Positions 33,111 to 42,036 of a stretch of DNA of 64,000 nucleotides are shown piece by piece. Each line of letters begins with the position of its first letter. Positions within the stretch are counted from its first letter, which is position 1. The translations under genes and the position numbers were made by a program. The notes beneath the pieces are model-generated. The model ran no database searches and had not been told where the DNA came from. It worked only from the letters and a program-made list of their open reading frames with translations. The stretch comes from an uncultured Mailhella sp. (lineage in GTDB: Bacteria > Desulfobacterota > Desulfovibrionia > Desulfovibrionales > Desulfovibrionaceae): the NCBI RefSeq assembly GCF_963931295.1, contig NZ_OZ007001.1, positions 2,311,001-2,375,000 of the forward strand, read 5' to 3'.

Positions 33111-34478
33111 TCAGGCGCGGGACTTGTTTTCCAGCCTGGCGGCCAGCGTTTCCAGCATGTTCAGAAGGCCGGAATCGGCAGGCTGTTCCGGGGCGGGAGG
33201 CTCCGCGCCCTGCATGAGGCTGTCCAGTTTTGCGTTCAGTTCAGCCCTCTCCTCGGGAGAGGAGCTTACTTCGAGAAGTTCTCTGTAAATGCTGGCGGCT
33301 TCGCCCGTGGCCCCCTGTTCTTCCAGAATGCGGGCCATGGAACGCGTACACAGCGAGCTTTTGCCTTCCATGACGGCCTGAGGGCGGGGAGTCGGAATCC
33401 GGTCGGCCTGCGCCGCTGCGGGCTTGTCCGGGAAAAGGAGCTCCGTCACGCCGGGCGCGGAAATCGCCGGGGCGGGAGAGGGCTCGTCGTCCTCGTCGCC
33501 GTAGATGTCGTCATCGTCGGGCACGGCGTCCAGGCTGAACCAGGGGGAGCGCTCGTCCATGACGAAGCAGCGGCCGGAGGACGGCGCGTCGGCGGGCGCA
33601 GGCGTTTCGGCGCTTTCAGGGGCTTCCTCAGACGCAGAGGCTTCGGCGCTCGTCGGGGCGCTGTCGGAAGCGGCGTGTTCGGCGTCCGGAGTCTCGCGGA
33701 GCGCGGCTTTTGCCGCATCGGCGGAGCTCAGTGACGCCGGAGCCTGCGTCGGCGTTCCTTCGAGAGCCGGTTCCTCGGCCGGAACGGCGTTTGCGGCGGT
33801 ACTCTGTGCCTCGCAGGCGCGGGTGAGGAGTGTTTCGGCAACGGAGGCGGGGCCGGTCGCGGCGGACGAGACTGCGCAGACCGTGGCGGAATCCGCCGGA
33901 GCACAGGCGCAGGCAAATGCCGCGGAAGCGGAGGCTTGTGCGGAAGATTCGTGGAAGTTCCGGGCGGAAGCGCCTGAGGAGGCTTCGTCCTCGGCGGGCC
34001 GGTTCTTTGTTTCGGAGGGCGTTGAGGCTCCTGCGCCGAGCGCCTTCATGCCTGCTTCAAACACGTCGGCCAGTGTGGGGCCGTTCTTTTTGAAGGTGGC
34101 CCCGAAAAAGCGGAGCATGGCGGCCTGATCGGGTCGCACGCCGGGCAGACGGCTCCAGATGTCCCAGAGGGCGGAGCACTGCGAGAGCGATTCGATGACG
34201 CCCGCCGCTTCCAGTCCTGCGGCGGCGTCCTGCCCTGCGGCGTGGAGCTCTTCGATGAGCAAAAGACGCGCGTCGAGAAATTCGGGATGACGGGAGAGAC
34301 CCGCCCGCAGCACTTCAATGGCCTCCATGCGGCGTCCGCTTTCGGCCAGAAGGCGGGCATAGGGGAGAAAGATGCGGGAGGCGGGGTCGAGGGAGAGAAC
34401 TTCCTGATACCAGAGAGCCTTTTCCGGGCTCTCGTGTTCCGCAAGAGGTGAATTCATGGACGATGAGCCTTCAGTCAT
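33111..34478 (-). CDS. TPR-repeat protein with long Ala/Glu-rich linker
   Basis: The start at 34478 overlaps the ftsB-like gene's end; a TTG at 34502 and an ATG at 34457 are alternatives. The N-terminal part (about 20-130) has TPR-like helices (ALWYQEVLSLDPASRIFLPY, LRAGLSRHPEFLDARLLL). A linker of about 200 residues made mainly of Ala, Ser, Glu, Pro and Thr follows, then a WFSLDAVPDDDDIYGDEDDE acidic patch. A C-terminal TPR-like pair (MARILEEQGATGEAASIYRE) ends in a helix. It is a cytoplasmic scaffold of unknown role. Confidence 0.75.
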   Translation of the reverse strand: MTEGSSSMNSPLAEHESPEKALWYQEVLSLDPASRIFLPYARLLAESGRRMEAIEVLRAGLSRHPEFLDARLLLIEELHAAGQDAAAGLEAAGVIESLSQCSALWDIWSRLPGVRPDQAAMLRFFGATFKKNGPTLADVFEAGMKALGAGASTPSETKNRPAEDEASSGASARNFHESSAQASASAAFACACAPADSATVCAVSSAATGPASVAETLLTRACEAQSTAANAVPAEEPALEGTPTQAPASLSSADAAKAALRETPDAEHAASDSAPTSAEASASEEAPESAETPAPADAPSSGRCFVMDERSPWFSLDAVPDDDDIYGDEDDEPSPAPAISAPGVTELLFPDKPAAAQADRIPTPRPQAVMEGKSSLCTRSMARILEEQGATGEAASIYRELLEVSSSPEERAELNAKLDSLMQGAEPPAPEQPADSGLLNMLETLAARLENKSRA

Positions 34479-34833
34479 GCCTGTCGTCAGCTCCTGCGCC
34501 AAGCCACTCCGAGTCTTCCCTGTTCTTGTCGAAGAGGTAGAGAATCTCGTTTTTTCTCACATAGTTGAGGCGCTGCCGAATCACTTTTTCCACATAGGCC
34601 GGGTCGGTTTTCAGCAGACGGATCTCACGGCTCAGGGCGGCGCGCTTTTCATCGAGCGCGGAGAGCTCCTGCGAGAGTTCCTGCTGTTTTTCCTTGAGCA
34701 CGCGCCAGGTGTAGAGGCTGTGGGAACCCCACACGATGCGGCTTGCCAGCGCAAAGTTGAGCAGCACGGCGAGCACGAGCAGGGAGAGCTTCCACCAGAA
34801 GGCCTTGTTTGTTGTGCGATGATTCATGGACAC
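34471..34833 (-). CDS. FtsB/DivIC-type septum formation initiator
   Basis: The 120-residue single-pass protein has one N-terminal helix (about 12-32) followed by a coiled coil (YTWRVLKEKQQELSQELSAL to about 75). The family motif follows as LLKTDPAYVEKVIRQRLNYV and KNEILYLF. FtsB-type proteins link FtsQ and FtsL in the division complex at the inner membrane. The gene is 18 bases after pgsA. Confidence 0.88.
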   Translation of the reverse strand: MSMNHRTTNKAFWWKLSLLVLAVLLNFALASRIVWGSHSLYTWRVLKEKQQELSQELSALDEKRAALSREIRLLKTDPAYVEKVIRQRLNYVRKNEILYLFDKNREDSEWLGAGADDRHD

Positions 34834-34851
34834 GGCGACACGCCAGGCAGG

Positions 34852-35442
34852 CTAGTTGTTTTCCGCCAGATGATCGCGCCACTGACGATAGAACAGATAG
34901 AAGTAGTTGCAGCCCGAGAAGATGGTGAGCACCAGCGCAATGTACAGCACCACGGTGCCGATGAGATGCACGGGCAGACCCATGACCGGGAAGTGAATGA
35001 GCAGCGGCACCATGGCGATGATCTGGAACACGGTCTTCCATTTGCCGTACCAGTCGGCCGCGATGACCACGCCCTTGTCTGCGGCCACGGCGCGCAGACC
35101 GGTGACGGCGAGTTCACGGATGATAATGATGATGACTATCCACGCTGGAACCCAGCCGAGTCCCACCATTTCGATGAGTATGGAACAGATGAGCAGCTTG
35201 TCGGCCAGCGGATCGAGGAACTTGCCGAAGTTGGTCACCTGCTTTTCACGGCGGGCGATGTAGCCGTCGAGAAAGTCGGTGACGGCGGCGGCCACGAAGA
35301 GAAACATGGCTATCCAGCAGGTATAGACGTTGGGAAAATGGATGAGCACAAGAATGGGCAGCACGGCCCCTATGCGCATCATGGTGATGCGGTTGGCCCA
35401 GCCCATGTTGCTGAATATCTGCATGACGTCTGACACAAACAT
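34852..35442 (-). CDS. pgsA: CDP-diacylglycerol-glycerol-3-phosphate 3-phosphatidyltransferase
   Basis: The 196-residue integral membrane enzyme makes phosphatidylglycerol phosphate. The CDP-alcohol phosphotransferase signature is complete: DGYIARREKQ, then G-K-F-L-D-P-L-A-D with all catalytic Asp. It begins with the family's typical NRITMMRIGAVLPILVLI. The start at 35442 has GGGGGAGAAGAG upstream. Confidence 0.95.
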   Translation of the reverse strand: MFVSDVMQIFSNMGWANRITMMRIGAVLPILVLIHFPNVYTCWIAMFLFVAAAVTDFLDGYIARREKQVTNFGKFLDPLADKLLICSILIEMVGLGWVPAWIVIIIIIRELAVTGLRAVAADKGVVIAADWYGKWKTVFQIIAMVPLLIHFPVMGLPVHLIGTVVLYIALVLTIFSGCNYFYLFYRQWRDHLAENN

Positions 35443-35697
35443 ATCTCTTCTCCCCCGCAAGGCATATCAATGTGTAGGGCTTATCATAAAGAGGGGCGGC
35501 GCGGCAAGGCGGAAGGCGGCCGCATGCCGGGAAAAAATTCCCGTTCCTTCAAGAATATAAATGAAGTTGCCGTCGGAAAGAAAAATGTTTTTCGCCGCTT
35601 CTTGACTTGTGGGCCGAGTATGCGAAAAAATACGTTCTGCCGTGCCAGCGCATGGCCCGGCCATACCATGGGCCTTTCGCCCCGAAAGGAAGCAGCC

Positions 35698-37071
35698 TTG
35701 TTTAGCAGAAGACAAATGTCCTATCGATCTTCGTCCCGACGCTCTTCGTCCGGGCTTTCCATCATCGCCATGCTGTTGATCCTGGCGCTTGCCGGAGTGG
35801 GGGCGTATTTCCTCATGCGCGATCTGAGCGGGCCTTCCGTGACCATGAATCCCGAGCTCTCCGGCCGCATAGGCCTTGTGCAGAACGTGGAACTCAATCT
35901 GGCCGACAAGTCCGGCGTGCAGTCCGTGACCGTGACGGTGAAGCGCGGCGAGCAGAGCATGACCGTGCTGCAGCAGACCTTCGGCACCCTGGAAAAAACG
36001 CAGAAGGCGTCGTTCAATCTCAAGGAAACCCGCCTGCCCGAAGGCGCGTTCGAGCTGGAAATCCGGGCCGTGGACGGCTCCTATGCCGGATTCGGCCGCG
36101 GCAACACCACCACGGTGAATCTGCCCCTCGTGCTCGATTCCCAGCCGCCGCGCATCGCCGTGCGCACCGGCCCGCCCGCCATGTACCGCGGCGGCAGCGG
36201 CCTCATCGTCTATACCGTTTCCGAAGAAGTTTCGCAGAGCGGCGTGCGTGTGGGCAAGCTCTTCTTCCCCGGCTACAAGCAGGACAACGGCGCCTATGCC
36301 TGTCTGTTCCCTTTCCCCATCGCCCTGAAGACCGGCGACTTCCTGCCGGAAATCATGGCGCGGGATCTTGCGGGCAACGAAACCTCCAGCCGTCTGCTCG
36401 TGCATGCGCTCAACCGCAATTATCGTTCGGACACCCTGAACATTCCCGAAGCGTTCCTCAACTTCAAGGCCAGCGAGCTCGCCCAGCTCTGCCCCGAAGA
36501 GAGCACGCCGCTTGCCCAGTATCTGTGTTCCAACAACAAGGTGCGCGAGGGCAACGACGAAACCCTCATCAGGGTGGCCGCCGATCCGGCCAACGTGTCG
36601 CCGCGCTTTTTGTGGAGCGGCGCGTTCCGTCGTCTTCCCCGTTCGGCCGTGAAGGCCAACTTCGGCGACTTCCGCACCTACGTGGACGGCAACCGGCAGA
36701 AAATCGACGAACAGACACACATGGGCCTCGACCTCGCTTCCGTGGCGCACGCCGAAGTGCCCGCCGCGCAGAGCGGCCGCGTGGTGTGGGTGGACTATCT
36801 CGGCATTCACGGCAACATGATCCTCATCGAGCACGGCCTCGGCCTCATGACGCAGTATTCCCACCTCAGCGAATACGGCGTGAAGGTTGGCGACACCGTC
36901 AAGACCGGACAGATCATCGGCCGCACGGGAACAAGCGGTCTTGCCGGCGGCGATCATCTGCATTTCGGCGTGCTCGTGGGCGGCGTGCCCGTGCAGCCCC
37001 TGGAATGGCTGGACTCCACATGGGTGAAAAACAACATCACCTCGCGTCTGAACATCAATCTTAACCTGTAG
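35698..37071 (+). CDS. M23 (LytM) family metallopeptidase, membrane anchored
   Basis: I choose the TTG at 35698 because AAAGGAAGCAGCC stands ideally before it; the next ATG (35716) lacks a good site. The 457-residue protein has a cytoplasmic Ser/Arg-rich start, one membrane helix (about 21-42) and a long extracytoplasmic beta-rich region. The C-terminal M23 domain (about 345-450) has HMGLDLAS, TQYSHLSEYGVKVGDTVKTG and GDHLHFGV. All zinc ligands (His/Asp in HxGxD, His in HxH) are present, so an active peptidoglycan endopeptidase or activator is likely. It is divergent from pgsA. Confidence 0.93.
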   Translation: MFSRRQMSYRSSSRRSSSGLSIIAMLLILALAGVGAYFLMRDLSGPSVTMNPELSGRIGLVQNVELNLADKSGVQSVTVTVKRGEQSMTVLQQTFGTLEKTQKASFNLKETRLPEGAFELEIRAVDGSYAGFGRGNTTTVNLPLVLDSQPPRIAVRTGPPAMYRGGSGLIVYTVSEEVSQSGVRVGKLFFPGYKQDNGAYACLFPFPIALKTGDFLPEIMARDLAGNETSSRLLVHALNRNYRSDTLNIPEAFLNFKASELAQLCPEESTPLAQYLCSNNKVREGNDETLIRVAADPANVSPRFLWSGAFRRLPRSAVKANFGDFRTYVDGNRQKIDEQTHMGLDLASVAHAEVPAAQSGRVVWVDYLGIHGNMILIEHGLGLMTQYSHLSEYGVKVGDTVKTGQIIGRTGTSGLAGGDHLHFGVLVGGVPVQPLEWLDSTWVKNNITSRLNINLNL

Positions 37072-37107
37072 GAATACGTCGCGATTCGTTGCGGCGATTA
37101 TGATTAC

Positions 37108-37149
37108 GGGCCTGCCCGGAGCGGTCGCTCTGGCGGGCCTCCCTTTTTT
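37108..37149 (+). terminator. Rho-independent terminator after the M23 peptidase gene
   Basis: GGGCCTGCC (37108-37116) pairs with GGCGGGCCT (37132-37140) allowing two G-U pairs, with an inner AGCG/CGCT stem, followed by CCCTTTTTT. It lies 37 bases past the stop and just before the next gene's ribosome-binding site. Confidence 0.85.
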
Positions 37150-37169
37150 CCGCTTCCAAGGAGACCGTC

Positions 37170-40100
37170 ATGCCCCACAAAGGGCCCCATATTTCCATAT
37201 CGGCTGAGTATGTGGTCAACCGCATCCTGCGCATCAATCTCGATGAATTTGAGCGCTGGCCTCAGAGTGTGCGGCAGCTGGCCATCGACATTGCTGAAGA
37301 ACTGTTTCTCGTGGCGTACAATCCCTTCATTTCCGCCTCGGACGTGAAGAAGAGCGTCAACGAACATTATCAGGCCGAGTCTCCTTCTCTCGCCCACCAG
37401 TACGCCACGGCCATCAGTGAAGGCATCACCATGTTCTGGAGCGCGCACGAGGCCGAGCTGGAATTCTGCCGCGAACTTGAAGGGCGGCTCTCGTCCATCA
37501 TGCCCGACGACTGCATTCTGCGCCGTCGCGGCGCGCTGGTGGCCTCCGCCACCGACGCCACCGACCTGCGCATGGAACTGCCTCTGCTCGTGGTGGAACC
37601 CGACACCCCCGAGCAGATCAGCGCCCTCGTGCGTCTCGCCAACGAAATGAAGTTCGCCATCATTCCCCGCGGCGGCGCGTCCGGTCTCACGGGCGGCGCG
37701 GTGCCCGCGCGCAAGCGCACCGTCATGGTGAGCACCACGCGCCTTACGGCCAAGTCGGTCAACAAGGCCGCACGCACCATGACCTGTCAGGCCGGCGTCA
37801 TCACGCAGGACGCCATCGACTTCGCCGCGTCCAAGGGATTGCTCTTCACCGTGGATCCGGCATCCAAAACGGCGTCCACCATCGGCGGCAACGTGTCGGA
37901 AAACTCCGGCGGCCCCTTCTGCTTCGAGTACGGCACCACCATCGACAATCTGCTCTCCTGGAGCATGGTCACGCCCACGGGCGAAATCATCCGCATCGAG
38001 CGCGTCAATCATCCCGGTCACAAGATCATGCCCGACGAGGACGTGGTCTTCGAGGTCAAGGATCTTTCCGGCGGCATGCGCAACGTGGTGCGCCTCAGGG
38101 GCAACGAAGTGCGTCACGCGGGCCTCGGCAAGGACGTGACCAACAAGCTGCTCGACGGCCTGCCCGGCATGCAGAAGGAAGGCATAGACGGCATCATCAC
38201 CGAGGCGACTTTCGTGCTGCATCCCAAGCCCTCGCTCTCCCGAGTGATGGTGCTGGAATTCTACGGAAAATCCATGGTTCCCGCGGCCGAGCTCGTGCGC
38301 AAGATCGTGAATCTGCGCGACAAGATCCGCGAACAGGGCGGCGACGTGCATGTGTCCGCGCTGGAGGAATTCAATTCCAAGTACGTGCAGGCCATCAACT
38401 ATCAGCCCAAGTCCGACCGGCACAAGGGCAGCCCCATCTCCGTCATCATCGTGCAGGTGGACGGCAACGACGCCTATGTGCTCGACGACACCGTGCAGGC
38501 CATCTACGCCCTTGCCGGAGACGATCCCCACGTGTTCGCCGCCATCGCCAGGGACGACAAACAGGCCGCCGAATTCTGGGAGGACAGGCATCGTCTTTCG
38601 GCCATCGCCAAGCGCACGTCCGGTTTCAAGATGAACGAGGACGTGGTGCTGCCCATGGCGCAGATTCCGGAATTCGCCCACTATCTGGAAACGCTCAACG
38701 TCGTGGCCGCCGCAGACGCCTACCGCTTTGCCCTTCAGGAACTTTCGCGTCTTCAGGGCTTCCCGCTGGAGGATCCGGCCTTCAACGAGGAGTTCGCCTT
38801 CGCCTCCCACGTGGCCGCGAGCGACGAATCCAATCTCGACCCAGAGCTCGTGGACGAAGAAGTGGCCAGGCGCGCCGAAACGTGGCTGCTCGCGCAGAAG
38901 GAGCGCTTCCCGCGGCTCGCCTCCCGCATCGACGGCATCGTGGAATACATGAAGAGCAGCCGCATCGTGGTGGCAAGCCACATGCACGCCGGCGACGGCA
39001 ACTGCCATGTGAACATTCCCGTGAACTCCAACGATCCGCGCATGATGGAGCACGCCGAAGACGTGGCCATGCAGGTCATGGCCAGAACCCAGGAGCTCGG
39101 CGGCGCGGTTTCGGGCGAGCACGGCATAGGCATCACCAAGATATCCTTCCTTGATCCCAAGCAGATGGAGAACCTGCGCGAGTTCAAGATGCGCGTGGAT
39201 CCGCGCGATCTGTTCAATCCCGGCAAGCTCGTGACCCGCAATCTTCCGGTGCGTCCGTTCACGTTCTCGTTCAACCGGCTCATTGCGGACATCCGCGAAT
39301 CCGGCCTGCCGGACAAGGAATGTCTCATCCGTCTGCTCTCCCAGGTGCAGACCTGCACCCGCTGCGGCAAGTGCAAGCAGGTGTGCCCCATGGTGTACCC
39401 CGAGCGCTCCTTCCAGTACAATCCGCGCAACAAGAACATCATTCTCGGCGCGCTCACCGAGGCCATCTACTATTCGCAGGTCACCACGGGGCATCCTTCG
39501 CCGGAACTGCTCGCCGAACTGCGCCATCTCGTGGAGCACTGCACGGGCTGCGGCCGCTGCACCTCGGTGTGCCCGGTGAAGATCGAATCGTCGGAAGTGG
39601 CGCTGAGCTCCCTGGCCTACGTGAAGCGCGAGGGACAGGGCGGGCATCCCATCAAGTCGCAGGTGCTCAACGTGCTCTCTTCCGATCCTTCGGCCCGCGT
39701 GCCCGCCTTTGCCAAAATGGCGGCCCTCGGTCAGAACGTGATGAATCAGTTCCTGCCGCTGGTGCCCCGCGTGTGGCGCAAACGCATGAGCAGTCCGCTC
39801 TTTTCCGGCAGAGGGCCCGCGCTCGGCATGGTGAGCATGTACGAGAGCCTGCACCTTGAAAAGAACGCGGCCGCGCATCTCTTCCTGCCCGTGAGCGGCG
39901 ACATTTCCGCCCAGGGCGTGCTTGAAGGCCGCGTGCCCGCGGTGCTGTACTTCCCCGGCTGCGGCGGAAGCCTGTTCTACCGCCGCATCGCGCTGGCCTC
40001 CATTGCGCTCATGATGTACGCGGGTGTGCCCGTGGTCATTCCCGGAAGGCACCTTTGCTGCGGCTATCCGCTGCTGGCCGCCGGTTCCGCCGAGCAGTAC

Positions 40101-40826
40101 GAAATCAATCTTCAGCGCAACCGGCAGGTCATTGCCTCCACGCTTCAGGCGGCCGCCGAAGCCGGCTTCGACGTGAACATGCTGGTCACGGCCTGCGGTT
40201 CGTGCCGCGAGTCCCTCATGCGTCACGGCATCACCGGCGTGGACGGCAACGTGCTGCCGCACAACGACATCGTGCAGCTTCTGGTGGATCGTCTGCCCCA
40301 CGACGTGGCCGTGAGCAGCGAGCGCATCATCTATCATTCCTCCTGCCATCCGGCGTGGTCCGGCGTGAAGGCCACCAAGGACGGCGGCAAGGTGGCAAGA
40401 GCCCTGGAACGCATTACCGGCGCGTCCATTCTGCTGAACCCCGGCTGCTGCGGCGAATCCGGCGCGGGCGCCTACACCTGCCCGGACATCTACAACACCC
40501 TGCGCGCGCGCAAACGCGAGCGCCTGGAAAGCGCTCTTGCCGGGTACACGCCCGACGCGCCCATTCTGGTGGGCTGCCCGTCGTGCAAGATAGGCATTGC
40601 GCGCACGCTCATGACCATGGACGTGAAGCATCCCGCCCGCGGCAAGGATAAAAGCGTTGAAGACACGCCCGTGATCGACACGCATCGTCCGGTGCTGCAC
40701 AATGCCGAATGGCTGGCGGAAACCCTGCTCGGCAAGAACTGGCTTTCCACCTTCAAGGCGCAGGCCTCCCGCACGGAAGGACATCCCGGCGTGCGCGTGG
40801 TGTGCATGGAGCCGAGAAAGCGCTAG
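37170..40826 (+). CDS. FAD-linked oxidase fused to Fe-S/CCG domains, D-lactate-dehydrogenase type
   Basis: The 1218-residue cytoplasmic protein begins after AAGGAGACCGTC. An FAD_binding_4 domain (about 115-280) contains IIPRGGASGLTGGAVP and GGNVSENSGGP. An FAD-oxidase C-terminal domain (about 300-690) contains VASHMHAGDGNCHVNIP and GEHGIGITK. Two 4Fe-4S motifs follow (CTRCGKCKQVCP and CTGCGRCTSVCP), then two CCG domains (PGCGGSLFYRR, CCGYPLLAAG; NPGCCGESGAG, CPSCKIG). This is the layout of the large D-lactate dehydrogenases that feed electrons from lactate in sulfate reducers (family knowledge). A D-2-hydroxyglutarate or glycolate substrate cannot be excluded. Its stop codon TAG is the 3' part of the IS target site CTAG. 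Confidence 0.9.
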   Translation: MPHKGPHISISAEYVVNRILRINLDEFERWPQSVRQLAIDIAEELFLVAYNPFISASDVKKSVNEHYQAESPSLAHQYATAISEGITMFWSAHEAELEFCRELEGRLSSIMPDDCILRRRGALVASATDATDLRMELPLLVVEPDTPEQISALVRLANEMKFAIIPRGGASGLTGGAVPARKRTVMVSTTRLTAKSVNKAARTMTCQAGVITQDAIDFAASKGLLFTVDPASKTASTIGGNVSENSGGPFCFEYGTTIDNLLSWSMVTPTGEIIRIERVNHPGHKIMPDEDVVFEVKDLSGGMRNVVRLRGNEVRHAGLGKDVTNKLLDGLPGMQKEGIDGIITEATFVLHPKPSLSRVMVLEFYGKSMVPAAELVRKIVNLRDKIREQGGDVHVSALEEFNSKYVQAINYQPKSDRHKGSPISVIIVQVDGNDAYVLDDTVQAIYALAGDDPHVFAAIARDDKQAAEFWEDRHRLSAIAKRTSGFKMNEDVVLPMAQIPEFAHYLETLNVVAAADAYRFALQELSRLQGFPLEDPAFNEEFAFASHVAASDESNLDPELVDEEVARRAETWLLAQKERFPRLASRIDGIVEYMKSSRIVVASHMHAGDGNCHVNIPVNSNDPRMMEHAEDVAMQVMARTQELGGAVSGEHGIGITKISFLDPKQMENLREFKMRVDPRDLFNPGKLVTRNLPVRPFTFSFNRLIADIRESGLPDKECLIRLLSQVQTCTRCGKCKQVCPMVYPERSFQYNPRNKNIILGALTEAIYYSQVTTGHPSPELLAELRHLVEHCTGCGRCTSVCPVKIESSEVALSSLAYVKREGQGGHPIKSQVLNVLSSDPSARVPAFAKMAALGQNVMNQFLPLVPRVWRKRMSSPLFSGRGPALGMVSMYESLHLEKNAAAHLFLPVSGDISAQGVLEGRVPAVLYFPGCGGSLFYRRIALASIALMMYAGVPVVIPGRHLCCGYPLLAAGSAEQYEINLQRNRQVIASTLQAAAEAGFDVNMLVTACGSCRESLMRHGITGVDGNVLPHNDIVQLLVDRLPHDVAVSSERIIYHSSCHPAWSGVKATKDGGKVARALERITGASILLNPGCCGESGAGAYTCPDIYNTLRARKRERLESALAGYTPDAPILVGCPSCKIGIARTLMTMDVKHPARGKDKSVEDTPVIDTHRPVLHNAEWLAETLLGKNWLSTFKAQASRTEGHPGVRVVCMEPRKR
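40823..40826. repeat. Target-site duplication, left copy (CTAG)
   Basis: CTAG here and at 41657-41660 flank the IS element. IS5-type elements favour YTAR targets and duplicate 4 bases (family knowledge). The left copy includes the TAG stop of the oxidoreductase. Confidence 0.8.
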
Positions 40827-41656
40827 GCTCAGGACTCATTAATTGCCAAAAGGGTAAAAAGTTCTTATTGTCGGCATAGGGAGGATGCCATGAAGGAACT
40901 TTTTTATCTTTCTCATGAACAGATTGCTCGTATCAAACGCTACTTTCCTCGTTCCCATGGCATTCCGAGAGTCGATGACAGGCGTGTCGTCAGCGGCATT
41001 ATCTATGTCATCAAGCACGGCCTGCAATGGAACGATGCTCCGCGCGAGTATGGACCATACAAAACTCTCTACAATCGTTTTATCCGCTGGAGCCGATTGG
41101 GGGTCTTTAACAGGATTTTTGCGGAGCTTGTTGAGCAAAACGGCTCCACAACACGCTTGATGATTGATGCCACACATCTCAAGGCACACAGGACAGCAGC
41201 AAGTTTGCTGAAAAAAGGGGCCTTTCCCGATGTATCGGACGCACAAAAGGCGGCCTGAATTCAAAACTCCACGCTGTCTGCAATGCCTTCGGTCAACCGT
41301 TGGCCTTCCATCTGTCCGGCGGTCAGGTGAGCGACTACAAAGGCGCTGCTGTCCTGCTTGATACTCTGCCGCAGGCCGGGGAGCTTCTGGCGGATAGAGG
41401 CTATGATGCCGACTGGTTTCGTCATGCCTTGTCCCGTAAAGGAATCACGCCGTGTATTCCCGGCAGACACAGCCGGAAAACTCCGGTGGCCTATGACAAG
41501 GAGGTTTATAAGCAGCGGCACAAGATAGAAATCATGTTCGGCCGACTCAAGGATTGGCGCAGAATAGCCATGCGTTATGACCGTTGTGCCCACACGTTCT
41601 TTTCGGCTATTTGTCTCGCTGCCATTGTCATCTTTTATATTTAATGAGTCCTGAAC
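40827..41656 (+). mobile_element. IS5-family insertion sequence, 830 bp, apparently intact
   Basis: The element is bounded by 16-base terminal inverted repeats, GCTCAGGACTCATTAA at 40827-40842 and its complement at 41641-41656 with one mismatch. Outside them lies the direct repeat CTAG (40823-40826 and 41657-41660). It carries one transposase in two overlapping frames. The near-perfect ends, target duplication and intact DDE residues suggest a recent, possibly active insertion. The base composition is less GC-rich than its surroundings. Confidence 0.92.
40890..41644 (+). CDS. IS5-family DDE transposase, two frames joined by probable -1 frameshift
   Basis: Frame 0 (40890-41261) starts MKELFYLSHEQIARIKRYFP and has the first catalytic Asp in LMIDATHLKAHRTAA. 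At CTGAAAAAAGGGG (41208-41220) a -1 shift gives KRGLSRCIGRTKGGLNSKLH, the sequence expected for this group. The -1 frame continues to 41644 with LADRGYDADW (second Asp) and IEIMFGRLKDWRRIAMRYDR (catalytic Glu). Without shifting, frame 0 ends after DAQKAA. A6G-type slippery runs are used for programmed frameshifting in several IS5 subgroups. The alternative is an inactivating one-base change. Confidence 0.85.
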
Positions 41657-41660
41657 CTAG
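41657..41660. repeat. Target-site duplication, right copy (CTAG)
   Basis: This is the second copy of the 4-base target CTAG immediately after the right inverted repeat. Removing the element and one copy joins the oxidoreductase stop directly to AATGCTGCGG and the terminator at 41685. Confidence 0.8.
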
Positions 41661-41684
41661 AATGCTGCGGCGAAAGAAGTGAAC

Positions 41685-41723
41685 AAAGGCGGAGCCGGTA
41701 CGGTCGGCTCCGCCTTTGCTTTT
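41685..41723 (+). terminator. Rho-independent terminator originally serving the FAD/Fe-S oxidoreductase
   Basis: A perfect 13-base stem (41685-41697 with 41705-41717) is followed by GCTTTT. Before the IS insertion it would have lain about 25 bases past the oxidoreductase stop. Confidence 0.85.
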
Positions 41724-42036
41724 GAGAAAGACCGCCCGCGCAGAACGGAGGAGGCTTCCGGGTTTGCCGACGCAGGCGGTCTTTTGTCCGTCGGGAGAGT
41801 CATGGCGGACGGCGGGGTGGGAAACCTGCCGGGGGAAGGCTGGTTTCGGAATATCCGGTCGGCTCGGATAAGGGTGTGCCGCGCATCTGCGGAAACGCTG
41901 CGCGCGGATGCCGACGTTGCGGCGCGGAAGAAACGTTGCGTTCTCTGGTCAGACCGGGGCGGAATCGTGTCGGCCCGGCGTTCGGCCCGAGCGCCCGGGC
42001 GCTGTTCTTCGCTGTTCCGCCTTCATGCGGGCAGGA
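41724..42036. other. Non-coding interval between terminator and mipA-like gene
   Basis: No gene is supported. It contains the 3' flank of the minus-strand porin-like gene and only short frames without ribosome-binding sites. Confidence 0.4.

Noticed and set aside
40890..41644. Calling the IS transposase a pseudogene because of its two frames
   Set aside because: The break coincides with an A6G run and both frames are otherwise intact with all DDE residues, which fits programmed frameshifting better than decay.
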